A stretch of DNA of 64,000 bases from Allofournierella sp. (GTDB lineage Bacteria > Bacillota > Clostridia > Oscillospirales > Ruminococcaceae): the NCBI GenBank assembly GCA_020025635.1, contig JAHHRU010000011.1, positions 14,493-78,492 on the forward strand. Reading direction: 5' to 3'. Shown one piece after another: positions 42,903 through 51,796 of this stretch. The translations under genes and the position numbers were made by a program. The first letter of the stretch is position 1, and every line of letters begins with the position of its first letter. The notes below the pieces were generated by a model. That model worked only from the letters and a program-made list of their open reading frames with translations. It was not told the DNA's origin and ran no database searches.

Positions 42903-42952
42903 AAAAGGCTCCCCGGCCTGCTTTTCACAAAGCGGCCGGGGAGCCTTTTATT
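42903..42952. terminator. Bidirectional intrinsic terminator between convergent dehydrogenase gene and thrS
   Basis: AAAAGGCTCCCCGGCC / GGCCGGGGAGCCTTTT, perfect 16-bp stem with a 15-base loop. Confidence 0.92.
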
Positions 42953-42969
42953 TCAATGCAGGGGGCCGA

Positions 42970-44871
42970 TCAGCGCTCTTTGGAGGCGATCTCAGCCAGG
43001 GTGTTTTCGATGAATGCATCAACACTCATCACGCCGCCCTTTTCTTCCTTGCGGGCACGCACGGAAACGGTGCCTTCTTCCATTTCCTTGTCGCCCACGA
43101 CCAGCATGTAGGGGATCTTCTTGAGCTGAGCTTCACGGATCTTGTAGCCCATCTTCTCGCTGCGGGTGTCGCTTTCGGCACGGATGCCGGCAGCTTCCAG
43201 CTTGTCCTGCAGCTGGGCAGCGTAGGCATGAGCACGCTCGGTGATGGGGATGATCTCGGCCTGAACAGGAGCCAGCCAGGTGGGGAATGCACCGGCAAAG
43301 TGCTCGATCAGGATGCCGATGAAACGCTCGATGGAGCCGAAGACCACACGGTGGATCATCACCGGACGGTGCTTCTGGCCGTCCTCGCCCACATACTCCA
43401 GCTCGAAGCGCTCAGGCAGCTGCATATCCAGCTGGATGGTGCCGCACTGCCAGGTACGGCCGATGGCATCCACCAGATGGAAGTCCAGCTTGGGACCGTA
43501 GAAGGCGCCGTCGCCCTCGTTTACGGTGTACTCACGGCCCAGCTCTTCCAGAGCGCTGCGCAGGCCGTCGGTTGCAACCTCCCAATCGGAAATATCACCC
43601 ATGTGATCTTCCGGCATGGTGGAAAGCTCGATGTGGTATTCAAAGCCGAACAGGCTGTAAACCTGGTCGATCAGGCGGACAACACCCTTGATCTCGTCCT
43701 TGATCTGGGCGGGGGTCATAAAGATGTGTGCATCGTCCTGGGTGAAGCAGCGCACGCGCATCAGGCCGTGCAGAGCGCCGGACAGCTCGTGGCGGTGCAC
43801 AAGGCCCAGCTCGCCCAGACGCAGGGGCAGGTCACGGTAAGAACGGGGCTGGGTCTGGTAAACCAGAATTCCGCCGGGGCAGTTCATGGGCTTGATGGCA
43901 AAGTCGGTGTCATCGATCACGGTGGTGTACATATTGTTCTTGTAGTGATCCCAGTGACCGCTGCGTTCCCACAGAGAGCGGTTCATCATTATGGGAGTGC
44001 TGATCTCCTGGTAGCCCGCCTTGCGGTGGATCTCACGCCAGTAGTTGATCAGCTCGTTTTTCAAAATCATGCCCTTGGGCAGGAAGAAGGGGAAGCCGGG
44101 GCCCTCTTCCAGCAGGGTGAACAGCTCCAGCTCCTTGCCCAGACGGCGGTGGTCACGCTTGGCGGCCTCTTCCATCATGGCCAGGTAATCGTCCAGCATG
44201 GCTTTCTTGGGGAAGGCGATGCCGTACAGACGGTCCAGGCTGTCACGGCTGGCATCGGCACGCCAGTAAGCGGCAGCAACCTTGGTCAGCTTTACGGCCT
44301 TCAGGGCGCCGGTGCTCATCAGGTGGGGGCCGGCGCACAGGTCGGTGAAGTCGCCCTGCTGGTAGATGCTCAGATCCCAGCCCTTTTCGGCGTACTCTTC
44401 CAGAAGCTCCAGCTTGTAGTCCTGGCCGGCGAAGATCTTGCGGCCTTCTTCCACAGTGATGAACTTCTTTTCAATGGGCTCGTCTGCCTTCACCAGCTTT
44501 TTCATTTCAGCCTCAATGGCCTCAAAGTCCGAGGTGGAAAGGGGGCGGTCGGCCTTGATGTCATAATACCAGCCGTTTTCCAGAGCGGGGCCGATGCCGA
44601 ACTTGGCGCCCGGGAACAGGTGCTGAACGGCCTGGGCCATTACATGGGCGGCGGTGTGCCAGAAAGCGTGCTTGCCCTCGGCATCGTCAAAGGTCAGGAT
44701 CTCAAGAGCGCAGTCCTGGCTGAGCGGGGTGCGCAGGTCGCAGGCTTCCCCGTCGATCTTGGCGGCGCAGGCACTTTTGTACAGGCCCATGCCGATGCTT
44801 TTCGCAACTTCAGCGGCGGTGATGCCGGCCTCATACTCGCGGATGGTACCTTTCAAATCAACTTTGATCAT
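42970..44871 (-). CDS. thrS: Threonyl-tRNA synthetase
   Basis: A 633-residue class II synthetase. It has an N-terminal TGS domain (about 1-60), an editing domain (HTAAHVMAQAVQHLFP, with DLCAGPHLMSTG further on), and a catalytic core with KPMNCPGGILVY (zinc Cys), RHELSGALHGLMRVR (motif 2) and VFGSIERFIGILIEH (motif 3). The C-terminal anticodon-binding domain includes MGYKIREAQLKKIPYMLVVGD. The ATG at 44871 follows AGGGAGGAAA. A T-box leader and its antiterminator-controlled hairpin precede the gene, so expression rises when uncharged tRNA-Thr accumulates. Confidence 0.97.
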   Translation of the reverse strand: MIKVDLKGTIREYEAGITAAEVAKSIGMGLYKSACAAKIDGEACDLRTPLSQDCALEILTFDDAEGKHAFWHTAAHVMAQAVQHLFPGAKFGIGPALENGWYYDIKADRPLSTSDFEAIEAEMKKLVKADEPIEKKFITVEEGRKIFAGQDYKLELLEEYAEKGWDLSIYQQGDFTDLCAGPHLMSTGALKAVKLTKVAAAYWRADASRDSLDRLYGIAFPKKAMLDDYLAMMEEAAKRDHRRLGKELELFTLLEEGPGFPFFLPKGMILKNELINYWREIHRKAGYQEISTPIMMNRSLWERSGHWDHYKNNMYTTVIDDTDFAIKPMNCPGGILVYQTQPRSYRDLPLRLGELGLVHRHELSGALHGLMRVRCFTQDDAHIFMTPAQIKDEIKGVVRLIDQVYSLFGFEYHIELSTMPEDHMGDISDWEVATDGLRSALEELGREYTVNEGDGAFYGPKLDFHLVDAIGRTWQCGTIQLDMQLPERFELEYVGEDGQKHRPVMIHRVVFGSIERFIGILIEHFAGAFPTWLAPVQAEIIPITERAHAYAAQLQDKLEAAGIRAESDTRSEKMGYKIREAQLKKIPYMLVVGDKEMEEGTVSVRARKEEKGGVMSVDAFIENTLAEIASKER

Positions 44872-44884
44872 TTCAGTTTCCTCC

Positions 44885-45158
44885 CTAAAAATAAAAAATG
44901 CCTCACCCCATAAAAACTTACGGGGTGAAGCAGGAAGCTCCACGGTTCCACCCGAATTGCACATAAAAATGTGCCCACTCGTTTGGGCTGTAACGGGCCC
45001 TTACCGGTGGGGGTTCGCCCCCACGCTCAGCGATGGTAAGCAAAACGGAGTCCGGCAGAGCCGCTTTCAGCACACTTCCCGAAAGGGGAGGGCGGCTTTC
45101 TCTTTTGCCTGCTTTTCGTCTGCCCATGTTCGCATCAACGCTTTTGCGGGATGAGTTT
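44885..45158 (-). promoter_or_regulatory. T-box riboswitch leader of thrS
   Basis: On the minus strand the conserved T-box GGGTGGAACCG (44943-44953) can pair with the tRNA acceptor end and form the antiterminator; it precedes a terminator hairpin at 44887-44930. A Stem I-like helix (GAAAGCCGC / GCGGCTCT) is near the 5' end, and an ACC triplet (45035-45037), a threonine codon, lies just before a CTGAGC element, consistent with a threonine specifier. Only the T-box and terminator are certain; the specifier is inferred. Confidence 0.85.
44887..44930 (-). terminator. T-box-controlled attenuator hairpin of thrS
   Basis: Minus-strand CTTCACCCCG / GGGGTGAGG with an 11-base loop followed by ATTTTTTATTTTT. 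Competes with the antiterminator formed by the T-box. Confidence 0.85.
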
Positions 45159-45164
45159 GAAATT

Positions 45165-45193
45165 ATCATATACCCCTTTTGGGGATCTGTCAA
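45165..45193 (-). promoter_or_regulatory. Sigma-A promoter of thrS
   Basis: Minus-strand TTGACA, 17-base spacer, TATGAT. Its -35 box lies six bases from the -35 box of the divergent rny promoter. Confidence 0.8.
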
Positions 45194-45199
45194 TATTTC

Positions 45200-45228
45200 T
45201 TGACAATTTGCCTATGTGTTATTAAAAT
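45200..45228 (+). promoter_or_regulatory. Sigma-A promoter P1 of rny
   Basis: TTGACA, 17-base spacer, TAAAAT, giving a 5' leader near 190 bases. Confidence 0.7.
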
Positions 45229-45316
45229 ATAAAAAGAAGTATATTAGATGATTTGCCCCCGGGCCTTATGCTTTTTGACCGTGAACACTGCAAAATGCAC
45301 GGTTTCAATATATATT

Positions 45317-45346
45317 TTGCTGAAAAATCAATCAAAAAAGTATAAT
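45317..45346 (+). promoter_or_regulatory. Candidate second promoter P2 of rny
   Basis: TTGCTG, 18-base spacer, perfect TATAAT, 82 bases before the start codon. Confidence 0.5.
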
Positions 45347-45427
45347 ACCAGATTTTTTGCGGCCATTTTATGCCCAGCCGCAGCCAAAGCCCGGAAAATC
45401 ATCTCAGATACCAGATTAATCAAGGAG

Positions 45428-46987
45428 ATGAATGTATTGGAGACCGTAGTATCCATTCTGATCGGGCTGGTTGTGATCGGTGCAGTTGTGGCCGCTTTTC
45501 TTGCGGGCATGTCTTACCGGCGCAAAACCGCTGAAGCCCGAATCGGAAGCGCCGAAGACGAAGCCATGCGCATCGTGAACGACGCCATCAAAACCGCAGA
45601 GCAAAAACGCAAGGAAACCGTGATCGAGGCCAAAGACGAAGCACTTCGCATGAAGTCGGAAGCCGACAAGGAGATCAAAGAGCGCCGCAGCGAGCTTTCC
45701 CGTCAGGAGCGCCGCCTGGACCAGAAGGAGGAATCCCTGGACAAAAAGGTGTCCGCTTTTGAAAAGAAGGAAGAGGAGCAGAAGGCCCGGGCCGAGCTGG
45801 TGGAAGCACATCTTGCCGAACTGGAGCAGATGAAGCTGCGCCAGATGGAGCGCCTGGAAACCATTGCCGGCCTTACCCAGGAAGATGCAAAGCAGCTGCT
45901 GCTGACCCGCCTGGATCAGGACCTGACCCACGAAAAAGCCATGCGTGTGGCGGCATATGAGTCCAACCTGAAGGACCAGTGCGACGTGATCGCAAAAGAG
46001 CTGATCGGCCAGGCCATTGCCCGCTGCGCAGCCGACCATTCCAGCGAAGCCACCGTCAGCGTGGTGCCGCTGCCCAACGACGAAATGAAGGGCCGCATCA
46101 TCGGCCGTGAGGGCCGCAACATCCGTGCCCTGGAAACCGCCACCGGCGTGGATCTGATCATCGACGATACCCCCGAGGCCATCACCCTGTCCAGCTTTGA
46201 CCAGGCCCGCCGTGAGGTTGCCCGCATGACCCTGGAACGCCTGATCGCTGACGGCCGCATCCACCCCGCCCGCATCGAAGAGACGGTTGAAAAGTGCCGC
46301 CGTGAGCTGGAAGTTTCCATGAAGCGGGAAGGCGAGCGCGCTGTGATGGAGGTGGGCGTCCATGGCATCCACCCCGATATCGTAAAGCTGCTGGGCCGTT
46401 TGAAGTTCCGCACCAGCTTTGGCCAGAACGTGCTGAACCATTCTTTGGAGGTTGCGTATCTGTCCGGACTGCTGGCCGCCGAAATGGGCGTGAATGTGAA
46501 CCAGGCAAAGCGTGCAGGCCTTCTGCATGATATCGGCAAGGCCCTTGACCATGAGATCGAAGGCAGCCATGTTCAGATCGGCGTTGAGGTTGCCCGCAAG
46601 TATAAGGAAAACCCCGCCATCATCCACGCCATCGAGGCGCACCACGGCGATGTGGAGCCCAAGTCTGCACTGGCCTTCATCGTTATGGCGGCCGACGCCA
46701 TCAGTGCTGCCCGGCCCGGTGCCCGCCGTGAAAACCTGGAAAGCTACATCAAGCGCCTGGAGAACCTGGAAGAGATCTCTTCCAGCTTTGAGGGTGTTGA
46801 GTATGCCTTTGCTGTTCAGGCCGGCCGTGAGGTGCGTGTCATGGTAAAACCCGATGCCATTGATGATGACCACCTGATTTTGCTGGCCCGCTCCATCACC
46901 AAGAAGATCGAAGAAGAGCTGGATTACCCCGGCCAGATCAAGGTGAACGTGATCCGCGAGAGCCGCGCCACCGAGTACGCAAAGTAA
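45428..46987 (+). CDS. rny: Ribonuclease Y
   Basis: A 519-residue membrane-bound endoribonuclease that initiates mRNA decay. One N-terminal helix (about residues 5-27) is followed by a long coiled coil (about 30-180, Lys/Glu/Arg-rich), a KH RNA-binding domain (GRIIGREGRNIRALE near 220) and an HD catalytic domain (NHSLEVAYLSG and GLLHDIGKALDHE near 345-380). The upstream frame extends to 45248 but has no support. ATG 45428 directly abuts AAGGAG; the in-frame TTG at 45437 has an ideal nine-base spacing, so the true start may be three codons later. Length matches the family. Confidence 0.95.
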   Translation: MNVLETVVSILIGLVVIGAVVAAFLAGMSYRRKTAEARIGSAEDEAMRIVNDAIKTAEQKRKETVIEAKDEALRMKSEADKEIKERRSELSRQERRLDQKEESLDKKVSAFEKKEEEQKARAELVEAHLAELEQMKLRQMERLETIAGLTQEDAKQLLLTRLDQDLTHEKAMRVAAYESNLKDQCDVIAKELIGQAIARCAADHSSEATVSVVPLPNDEMKGRIIGREGRNIRALETATGVDLIIDDTPEAITLSSFDQARREVARMTLERLIADGRIHPARIEETVEKCRRELEVSMKREGERAVMEVGVHGIHPDIVKLLGRLKFRTSFGQNVLNHSLEVAYLSGLLAAEMGVNVNQAKRAGLLHDIGKALDHEIEGSHVQIGVEVARKYKENPAIIHAIEAHHGDVEPKSALAFIVMAADAISAARPGARRENLESYIKRLENLEEISSSFEGVEYAFAVQAGREVRVMVKPDAIDDDHLILLARSITKKIEEELDYPGQIKVNVIRESRATEYAK

Positions 46988-47012
46988 GCAGCAGCAAATT
47001 TTATCCTTTCAA

Positions 47013-47063
47013 AGCAGCCGTTCTGGGAAGAAAAATGCTTCTTCCCGGGACGGCTGTTTTTTT
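47013..47063 (+). terminator. Intrinsic terminator of rny
   Basis: CAGCCGT...GGGAAGAA / TTCTTCCC...ACGGCTG with small internal loop, then seven T. Confidence 0.9.
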
Positions 47064-47171
47064 GATTTCATCTGACAATTGCCACAAAAAAACCGGATAT
47101 GGTAGAAAAAAGTTAAAAAATGTGTCACTGGAAGTCATTTTTGTGCATTTTTTCACTTGGGGCCAAACTGA

Positions 47172-47177
47172 TATAAT
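47172..47177 (+). promoter_or_regulatory. -10 element for the GH16 surface protein gene
   Basis: Perfect TATAAT 53 bases before the start; the -35 region is only T-rich. Confidence 0.45.
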
Positions 47178-47229
47178 AAAAAACATCACGAGCAAATTTT
47201 TGGCAAAAAAAACAAGAAGGGAAGAGAAC

Positions 47230-50200
47230 ATGAAAATGCAGAGAGCAAAAAGGGCGATTGCCGCGCTGATGGCTGCGGCAATGCTGATGGGCACGATGCC
47301 AACAGCAGTATTTGCAGACTACGCTCCACCGCAGTCGAGCGAGGCAGTTGTGCTGACCCCCGCAGAGGAACCCGCAGAAGCTCCCGTGGTAAAGCCTGAA
47401 GAGGCCCCCGAGGAGAAGCCCGCAGAGACCCCCGCAGAAAAGCCCGCAGAGACTCCTGAGGAGAAACCTGCAGAAACTCCCGCAGAAAAGCCCGCAGAGA
47501 CTCCCGAGGAAAAGCCCACAGAAACTCCCGCAGAGAAGCCCGCAGAGAAGCCCGCAGAGAAGCCCGCAGAGAAGCCCGCAGAAACTCCTGCAGAGAAGCC
47601 CGTAGAAACTCCTGCAGAAAAGCCTGAAGAAACCACCGAACAGGCCCCCGCAGAGGAGCCGGTGGAAGAGCCCGCAAAAGAAACCGAAGAGAAAGCCTCT
47701 GAGGTGGATGCGGAAAAGGCAGAACAGGCAGTCAGTGAAAATGTTGTTCTGGGCAAGAAGCCTACCTCCAACAAAACACTGAAGAACCCGGATGTTGCCA
47801 CCGACGGAAGCTGGGAAAACAGCCAGAACACAGTGACCCAGTTTGAGGCTGGGGTTGAAAGCAACAACCAGAATGACCTCAACGGCTATAATACCTGGGA
47901 ACACTCCTGGATCCAGTATGATTTTGGCGCCATTAAGGAAGTTGCAAAGGTCGAAATCTACCGGAACACCTATCCCGCAGCAAAGTCCACCTTTAAGAAT
48001 GTAAAAGTTGAGCTGTCTGAAACGGCGGATTTTAAAAAGCCCACTGTGATTTTTGCAGAAGGAGATGTGCGGGAAGAAAACCGTGGTGAGCCGCAGATCA
48101 TTCCGCTGGATAAGCCGGTGAAAGCGCAGTACATCCGCATTTGGCAGAAGGGCCACTACATCGAAAACGATAACGGCCAATGGAGCGGCATGAGCAGTGC
48201 CTGCCGCTTTGCAGAAATCCGGGTGCTTACCCCAGGCAGTGAGCCTGTTCAGCCGGAAAACCCCACAGATCCCAAGCCCACAGACCCCAATAAAGTGGCT
48301 GCGAACATCCTGATGGGGCTTGAACCCACAGGTACCAACAGCACAACACCCGTTTCCGGCGGCGGCAACAGCACCGCTTCGGGAATTTATATCCAAAATC
48401 CAAAGTTTGCCACCGATGATGAGTACGAGGAGCTTTCTTCCAGCAACAGCGGTGAGGGCAACGCCAACCGCAACACCTTCATCAAAGCCGGTGTGGAGAA
48501 TGGCAAGCCTGCCGAGAACCAGGGCTATGATGGATGGAGCCCTGTTTATCTTCAGTACGACTTTGGAAAGCCCCGGGATGTGGAGCAGGTGGAAATCTAC
48601 CGCAACACCTACCCCTGGGCAAAATCCACCTTTAAAAAGGTGAAGGTTGAGCTTTCCGAGACAAAAGATTTTAAGAATCCGACTGTGATTTTCCCCGAAG
48701 ATGATGTGCAGGAAACCGAGAGAGGCAAGCCGCAGATCATCCCCCTGAAAAATCCGGTCAAAGCGCAGTATATCCGCATCTGGCAGCAAGGCCACTACAT
48801 CAAAAACGACAGTGGCAACTGGAGCGGTATGAGCAGCACGGTTTCCTTCAATGAGATCCGTGTCATTGCCCAGGTGGACCCCTCTGAGGTCCCCACTCCT
48901 CCGGGTGAAGGGGAAAAAAGAAACATTGCACTGAATAAGCTGCCCTATGTGAAGGGCCTTGCCCCCACCAACCTGGAAGCCATCACCGATGGCAAATACA
49001 ACCCTGCTGATCTGGCGGTCCACAACAGCCTGGGCCAGCGCTGGCTTCAGTTTGAGTTCAAAAACCGCTACAACATCAAGGAGATCGTCTTTAAGCTGGA
49101 GCCCGGCACCTACAAATCGGTGCGGGTCGCTTTGACAAATGACCCGGACCCGGAAGAAGAAACCGCAATAGAAACAACGGTTTGGGAGCGGCACAACTGG
49201 ACCCAGGGCGATGAGCCGATCCGGTTCGAGGTTCCTAAGAAGGCAGGAAAGAACAAGCAGTATGTGCGGTTTATCGTAAACCGTGACAACAATCAGCCGT
49301 CCAAATACGAGGAGATCGAGATCTGGGCGACCGGTTCGAGCTTTGATGAGTCGAAGCCGGTATATAAGGCTCCTGAGTCCAAATACAACACGCTGGTGTG
49401 GTCGGATGACTTCAATGGCACAAGCCTGGATGAAAGCAAGTGGCAGGTCATTGACGGCATGCAGAACCATGGAGCGATCTATACCCGGGACGCCATCACA
49501 CTGCATGACGGATACCTGGATATCAACTCCAAAAACTACGGCACCACCGAAAATCTGCTGAAAGCAGTTCACTGGGACAAGTATGGCGAAGATCCTGAGA
49601 TCGGCAGCCATGTTACCTGGGCCTCCGGCCGAGTGGAAACCAAAAACAAGTTCTCGTTCCAGAACGGCCGAGTGGCCGTGCGTGCAAAGGTCAACGACTC
49701 GCAGGGCATCTGGCCCGCGATCTGGATGCTCTGCCAGGACGAGACCGGTCATGATGAGATCGATATTCTGGAATACCTGGGCCAGAAGGCCTGGGGTGCC
49801 TGGACCACCAACCATTACGGCATCCTGGATAACGGCAAAAAATCTGATGGCAAACAAAACATGAATTACGAGGCATGGTGCCAGGATTTCCATGTGTATG
49901 AAGTGGAGTGGGACCCGGAATACATCCGCTTCTTCATTGATGGTGTGCAGGTACATGAGACCAGCCAGGGCAAGGGCGGCACGATCGACGGCATGCACAG
50001 CCGGCCCATGTTCCTGATCCTGGAAACCCAGGTGGGTGCCGGCTGGGTAGGCCCGGTGGATCCGGCAGGCCAAAACACAAAGCAGGACAGCAGCTATCTG
50101 ATCGACTGGGTACAGGTGTACCAGGAAGCACAGCAGCCGGTTGCCCGTTTTGACGACCTGGCAGATATCCACAGCGGCGCCGTGAAGGATCCCTATTTCA

Positions 50201-51501
50201 CTGCACCGGTAAAGGCCACCGACGGCCTGATGGAGATCCATCATTCGGAAGAGGCCGGAACACCGATCTGGCAGGATAAGGACTACTTCTTCTACGGCGG
50301 CCAGCCCCGTGTGGAAACCGACCGTGTGGCCATTGGCGAAAAGGCCGAAGGCGAGCAGTCGCTCATCTACCGCATCCCCGATGCAAAGGATGTTCACCTG
50401 ACCACCTATTATCAGACCCTTTCCGATGGCAACTATAAGTATGGTAAGAATACCTGGTTCACCGGCCGAAGCATCCGTGAGAAACTGATGGATGGCAAAA
50501 ACATTGATTTTGCCATTGAAACCTCGCCCGATGCAAAGACCTGGACCCGTTTTGACGGCATCAAGGTGGTTGATAACTACATCGATGCACATCCCGGTTA
50601 TGCCCGCACCACCTTTGATGCCTACGGCCTGCCCGAAGGCACCAACTATGTAAAGGTGGTATTCCCCCAGCTGGAAGGCGTTCGGTATCATCTTTATAAG
50701 GATGAAACCAAGGTGATGCCGGTTCTGAACACCGATGTTCAGCTGGCAAAGGTCACCTTTACGCAGAAAAAAGGCGCTTCGGATGAAACAGTGCCCACCT
50801 TTACCCTTACCGAAGAGGGCAAACCGTCCATTCAGGTGCTGCCCTTTGAAACCGTAACACTGAATGCAGGCACCCGTGAAGGCTTTACCTTCCAGGGATG
50901 GACTGTGACCGAGGGTGACGTGACTTTGGCAAATACTCCGGAAGTCAGCTTCAAAATGCCCCTTGGCAATGTGAGCGTAAAAGCAAACTGGCTGCAGAAT
51001 GAACAGCCCGCTCCTTCTGACAAGCCGGATTCTTCGGAACCGCCTGCTCCCTCTGAGAAGCCTGATTCTTCGGAGCAGCCCGCACCTTCCGAGAAGCCTG
51101 TCCCCTCTGAGAAGCCTGCTTCTCCCGAGCAGTCTGCTCCCGCAGAGAAGCCCGCTCCCGCTGTGAAGCCGGCCCCGCCCGTGCAGCCTGCTCCCACTGT
51201 GAAGCCGGCTCCGGCCAAGAAGCACAATTCTGCCAAGAAGCCCGCTTCTACTGTGGAGCCTCTGCCCACTGAGGAGCCCCTGCCCACCGAGGAACCCGCA
51301 CCGACCGAAAAGCCGGCTCCCACCGAGGAGCCCATGCCCACTGAGGCACCTGCTTCCACAGAGCAGCCTCAGGAGAATGTGAATGGCTCGGCAGAGTCTG
51401 AGCAGACCGGCTTTGGCGGTGCTGTGGTTTGGATCATCGTGGGTGCGCTGGGTGTTGCAGCTGTTGCAGCGTTCCTGATCATTCGCAAAAGAAAAGTATA
51501 A
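47230..51501 (+). CDS. Wall-anchored GH16 beta-glucanase-like protein with three beta-sandwich domains
   Basis: A 1423-residue surface protein. Signal peptide (1-31) and a KPAETPAE-type wall spacer (about 40-165) come first. Two near-identical F5/8C-like sandwich domains (about 170-340 and 357-555) and a more divergent third (about 563-710) follow. The GH16 domain (about 720-970) has the catalytic EIDILE (E843, D845, E848), the six-residue bulged form seen in laminarinases. A further CBM-like domain (about 975-1180), an InlB-type repeat (about 1180-1255, ending NVSVKANWLQ), a second PSEKP spacer, and a sorting signal (EQTG, hydrophobic helix, RKRKV) complete it. It probably hydrolyses beta-1,3 or mixed-linkage glucan at the cell surface. 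Start ATG 47230 follows AAGGGAAGAG. Confidence 0.9.
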   Translation: MKMQRAKRAIAALMAAAMLMGTMPTAVFADYAPPQSSEAVVLTPAEEPAEAPVVKPEEAPEEKPAETPAEKPAETPEEKPAETPAEKPAETPEEKPTETPAEKPAEKPAEKPAEKPAETPAEKPVETPAEKPEETTEQAPAEEPVEEPAKETEEKASEVDAEKAEQAVSENVVLGKKPTSNKTLKNPDVATDGSWENSQNTVTQFEAGVESNNQNDLNGYNTWEHSWIQYDFGAIKEVAKVEIYRNTYPAAKSTFKNVKVELSETADFKKPTVIFAEGDVREENRGEPQIIPLDKPVKAQYIRIWQKGHYIENDNGQWSGMSSACRFAEIRVLTPGSEPVQPENPTDPKPTDPNKVAANILMGLEPTGTNSTTPVSGGGNSTASGIYIQNPKFATDDEYEELSSSNSGEGNANRNTFIKAGVENGKPAENQGYDGWSPVYLQYDFGKPRDVEQVEIYRNTYPWAKSTFKKVKVELSETKDFKNPTVIFPEDDVQETERGKPQIIPLKNPVKAQYIRIWQQGHYIKNDSGNWSGMSSTVSFNEIRVIAQVDPSEVPTPPGEGEKRNIALNKLPYVKGLAPTNLEAITDGKYNPADLAVHNSLGQRWLQFEFKNRYNIKEIVFKLEPGTYKSVRVALTNDPDPEEETAIETTVWERHNWTQGDEPIRFEVPKKAGKNKQYVRFIVNRDNNQPSKYEEIEIWATGSSFDESKPVYKAPESKYNTLVWSDDFNGTSLDESKWQVIDGMQNHGAIYTRDAITLHDGYLDINSKNYGTTENLLKAVHWDKYGEDPEIGSHVTWASGRVETKNKFSFQNGRVAVRAKVNDSQGIWPAIWMLCQDETGHDEIDILEYLGQKAWGAWTTNHYGILDNGKKSDGKQNMNYEAWCQDFHVYEVEWDPEYIRFFIDGVQVHETSQGKGGTIDGMHSRPMFLILETQVGAGWVGPVDPAGQNTKQDSSYLIDWVQVYQEAQQPVARFDDLADIHSGAVKDPYFTAPVKATDGLMEIHHSEEAGTPIWQDKDYFFYGGQPRVETDRVAIGEKAEGEQSLIYRIPDAKDVHLTTYYQTLSDGNYKYGKNTWFTGRSIREKLMDGKNIDFAIETSPDAKTWTRFDGIKVVDNYIDAHPGYARTTFDAYGLPEGTNYVKVVFPQLEGVRYHLYKDETKVMPVLNTDVQLAKVTFTQKKGASDETVPTFTLTEEGKPSIQVLPFETVTLNAGTREGFTFQGWTVTEGDVTLANTPEVSFKMPLGNVSVKANWLQNEQPAPSDKPDSSEPPAPSEKPDSSEQPAPSEKPVPSEKPASPEQSAPAEKPAPAVKPAPPVQPAPTVKPAPAKKHNSAKKPASTVEPLPTEEPLPTEEPAPTEKPAPTEEPMPTEAPASTEQPQENVNGSAESEQTGFGGAVVWIIVGALGVAAVAAFLIIRKRKV
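47388..47640 (+). repeat. Tandem KPAETPAE/KPAETPEE-coding repeat (N-terminal spacer)
   Basis: About ten imperfect 24-base units (EKPAETPA) in the GH16 gene. High local identity makes copy-number variation likely. Confidence 0.9.
47884..48870 (+). repeat. Duplicated sandwich-domain segment in the GH16 gene
   Basis: About 350 bases at 47884-48240 recur at 48524-48880. Shared protein blocks include VEIYRNTYP, AKSTFK, KVELSET, PQIIPL and PVKAQYIRIWQ, pointing to recent internal duplication. Confidence 0.85.
51004..51366 (+). repeat. PSEKP/PTEEP-coding low-complexity region (C-terminal spacer)
   Basis: Imperfect 5-10-residue Pro/Ser/Glu/Lys units before the sorting signal of the GH16 protein. 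Confidence 0.85.
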
Positions 51502-51541
51502 AAAAGGGGCCTGTTTTAAAAAATAAGTCCCAATAACAACA

Positions 51542-51578
51542 AGCAGGCAGTCCCCGGTTTGGAGACTGCCTGCTCCTT
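51542..51578 (+). terminator. Intrinsic terminator of the GH16 gene
   Basis: AGCAGGCAGTC / GACTGCCTGCT with an 11-base loop followed by CCTTTT. Confidence 0.8.
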
Positions 51579-51678
51579 TTGCTGGATGTTTTAAGCCCTG
51601 GAAAAAGAGCTTTTTTTGAAAAAAAGCACAAAATGGGCTTGGTCAAAAAAATTTTACGGTTTTTTGTCTCTGCCGCCT

Positions 51679-51708
51679 TTGACAGGCTTCGCCCTTATGA
51701 TGTATTAT
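51679..51708 (+). promoter_or_regulatory. Sigma-A promoter of secA
   Basis: Perfect TTGACA, 18-base spacer, TATTAT; leader about 80 bases. Confidence 0.7.
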
Positions 51709-51796
51709 TATAAAGCACGGGCCTGGGATTTTGAAGGCTCCGGCCCCTCTGCACGGGTCCGGCAGGCCCCATCATGAATAAAGTGAGTGATTTGAA

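Noticed and set aside
47388..47640. Regular 24-base repeats that could suggest a CRISPR array
   Set aside because: Units are contiguous without spacers, in frame, and encode a Pro/Glu/Lys wall spacer.
47125..51225. Minus-strand open frame of 1366 codons opposite the GH16 gene
   Set aside because: It mirrors the codon bias and repeats of the plus-strand gene, has no ribosome site or signal, and its His/Gly/Leu-rich product resembles no protein family.
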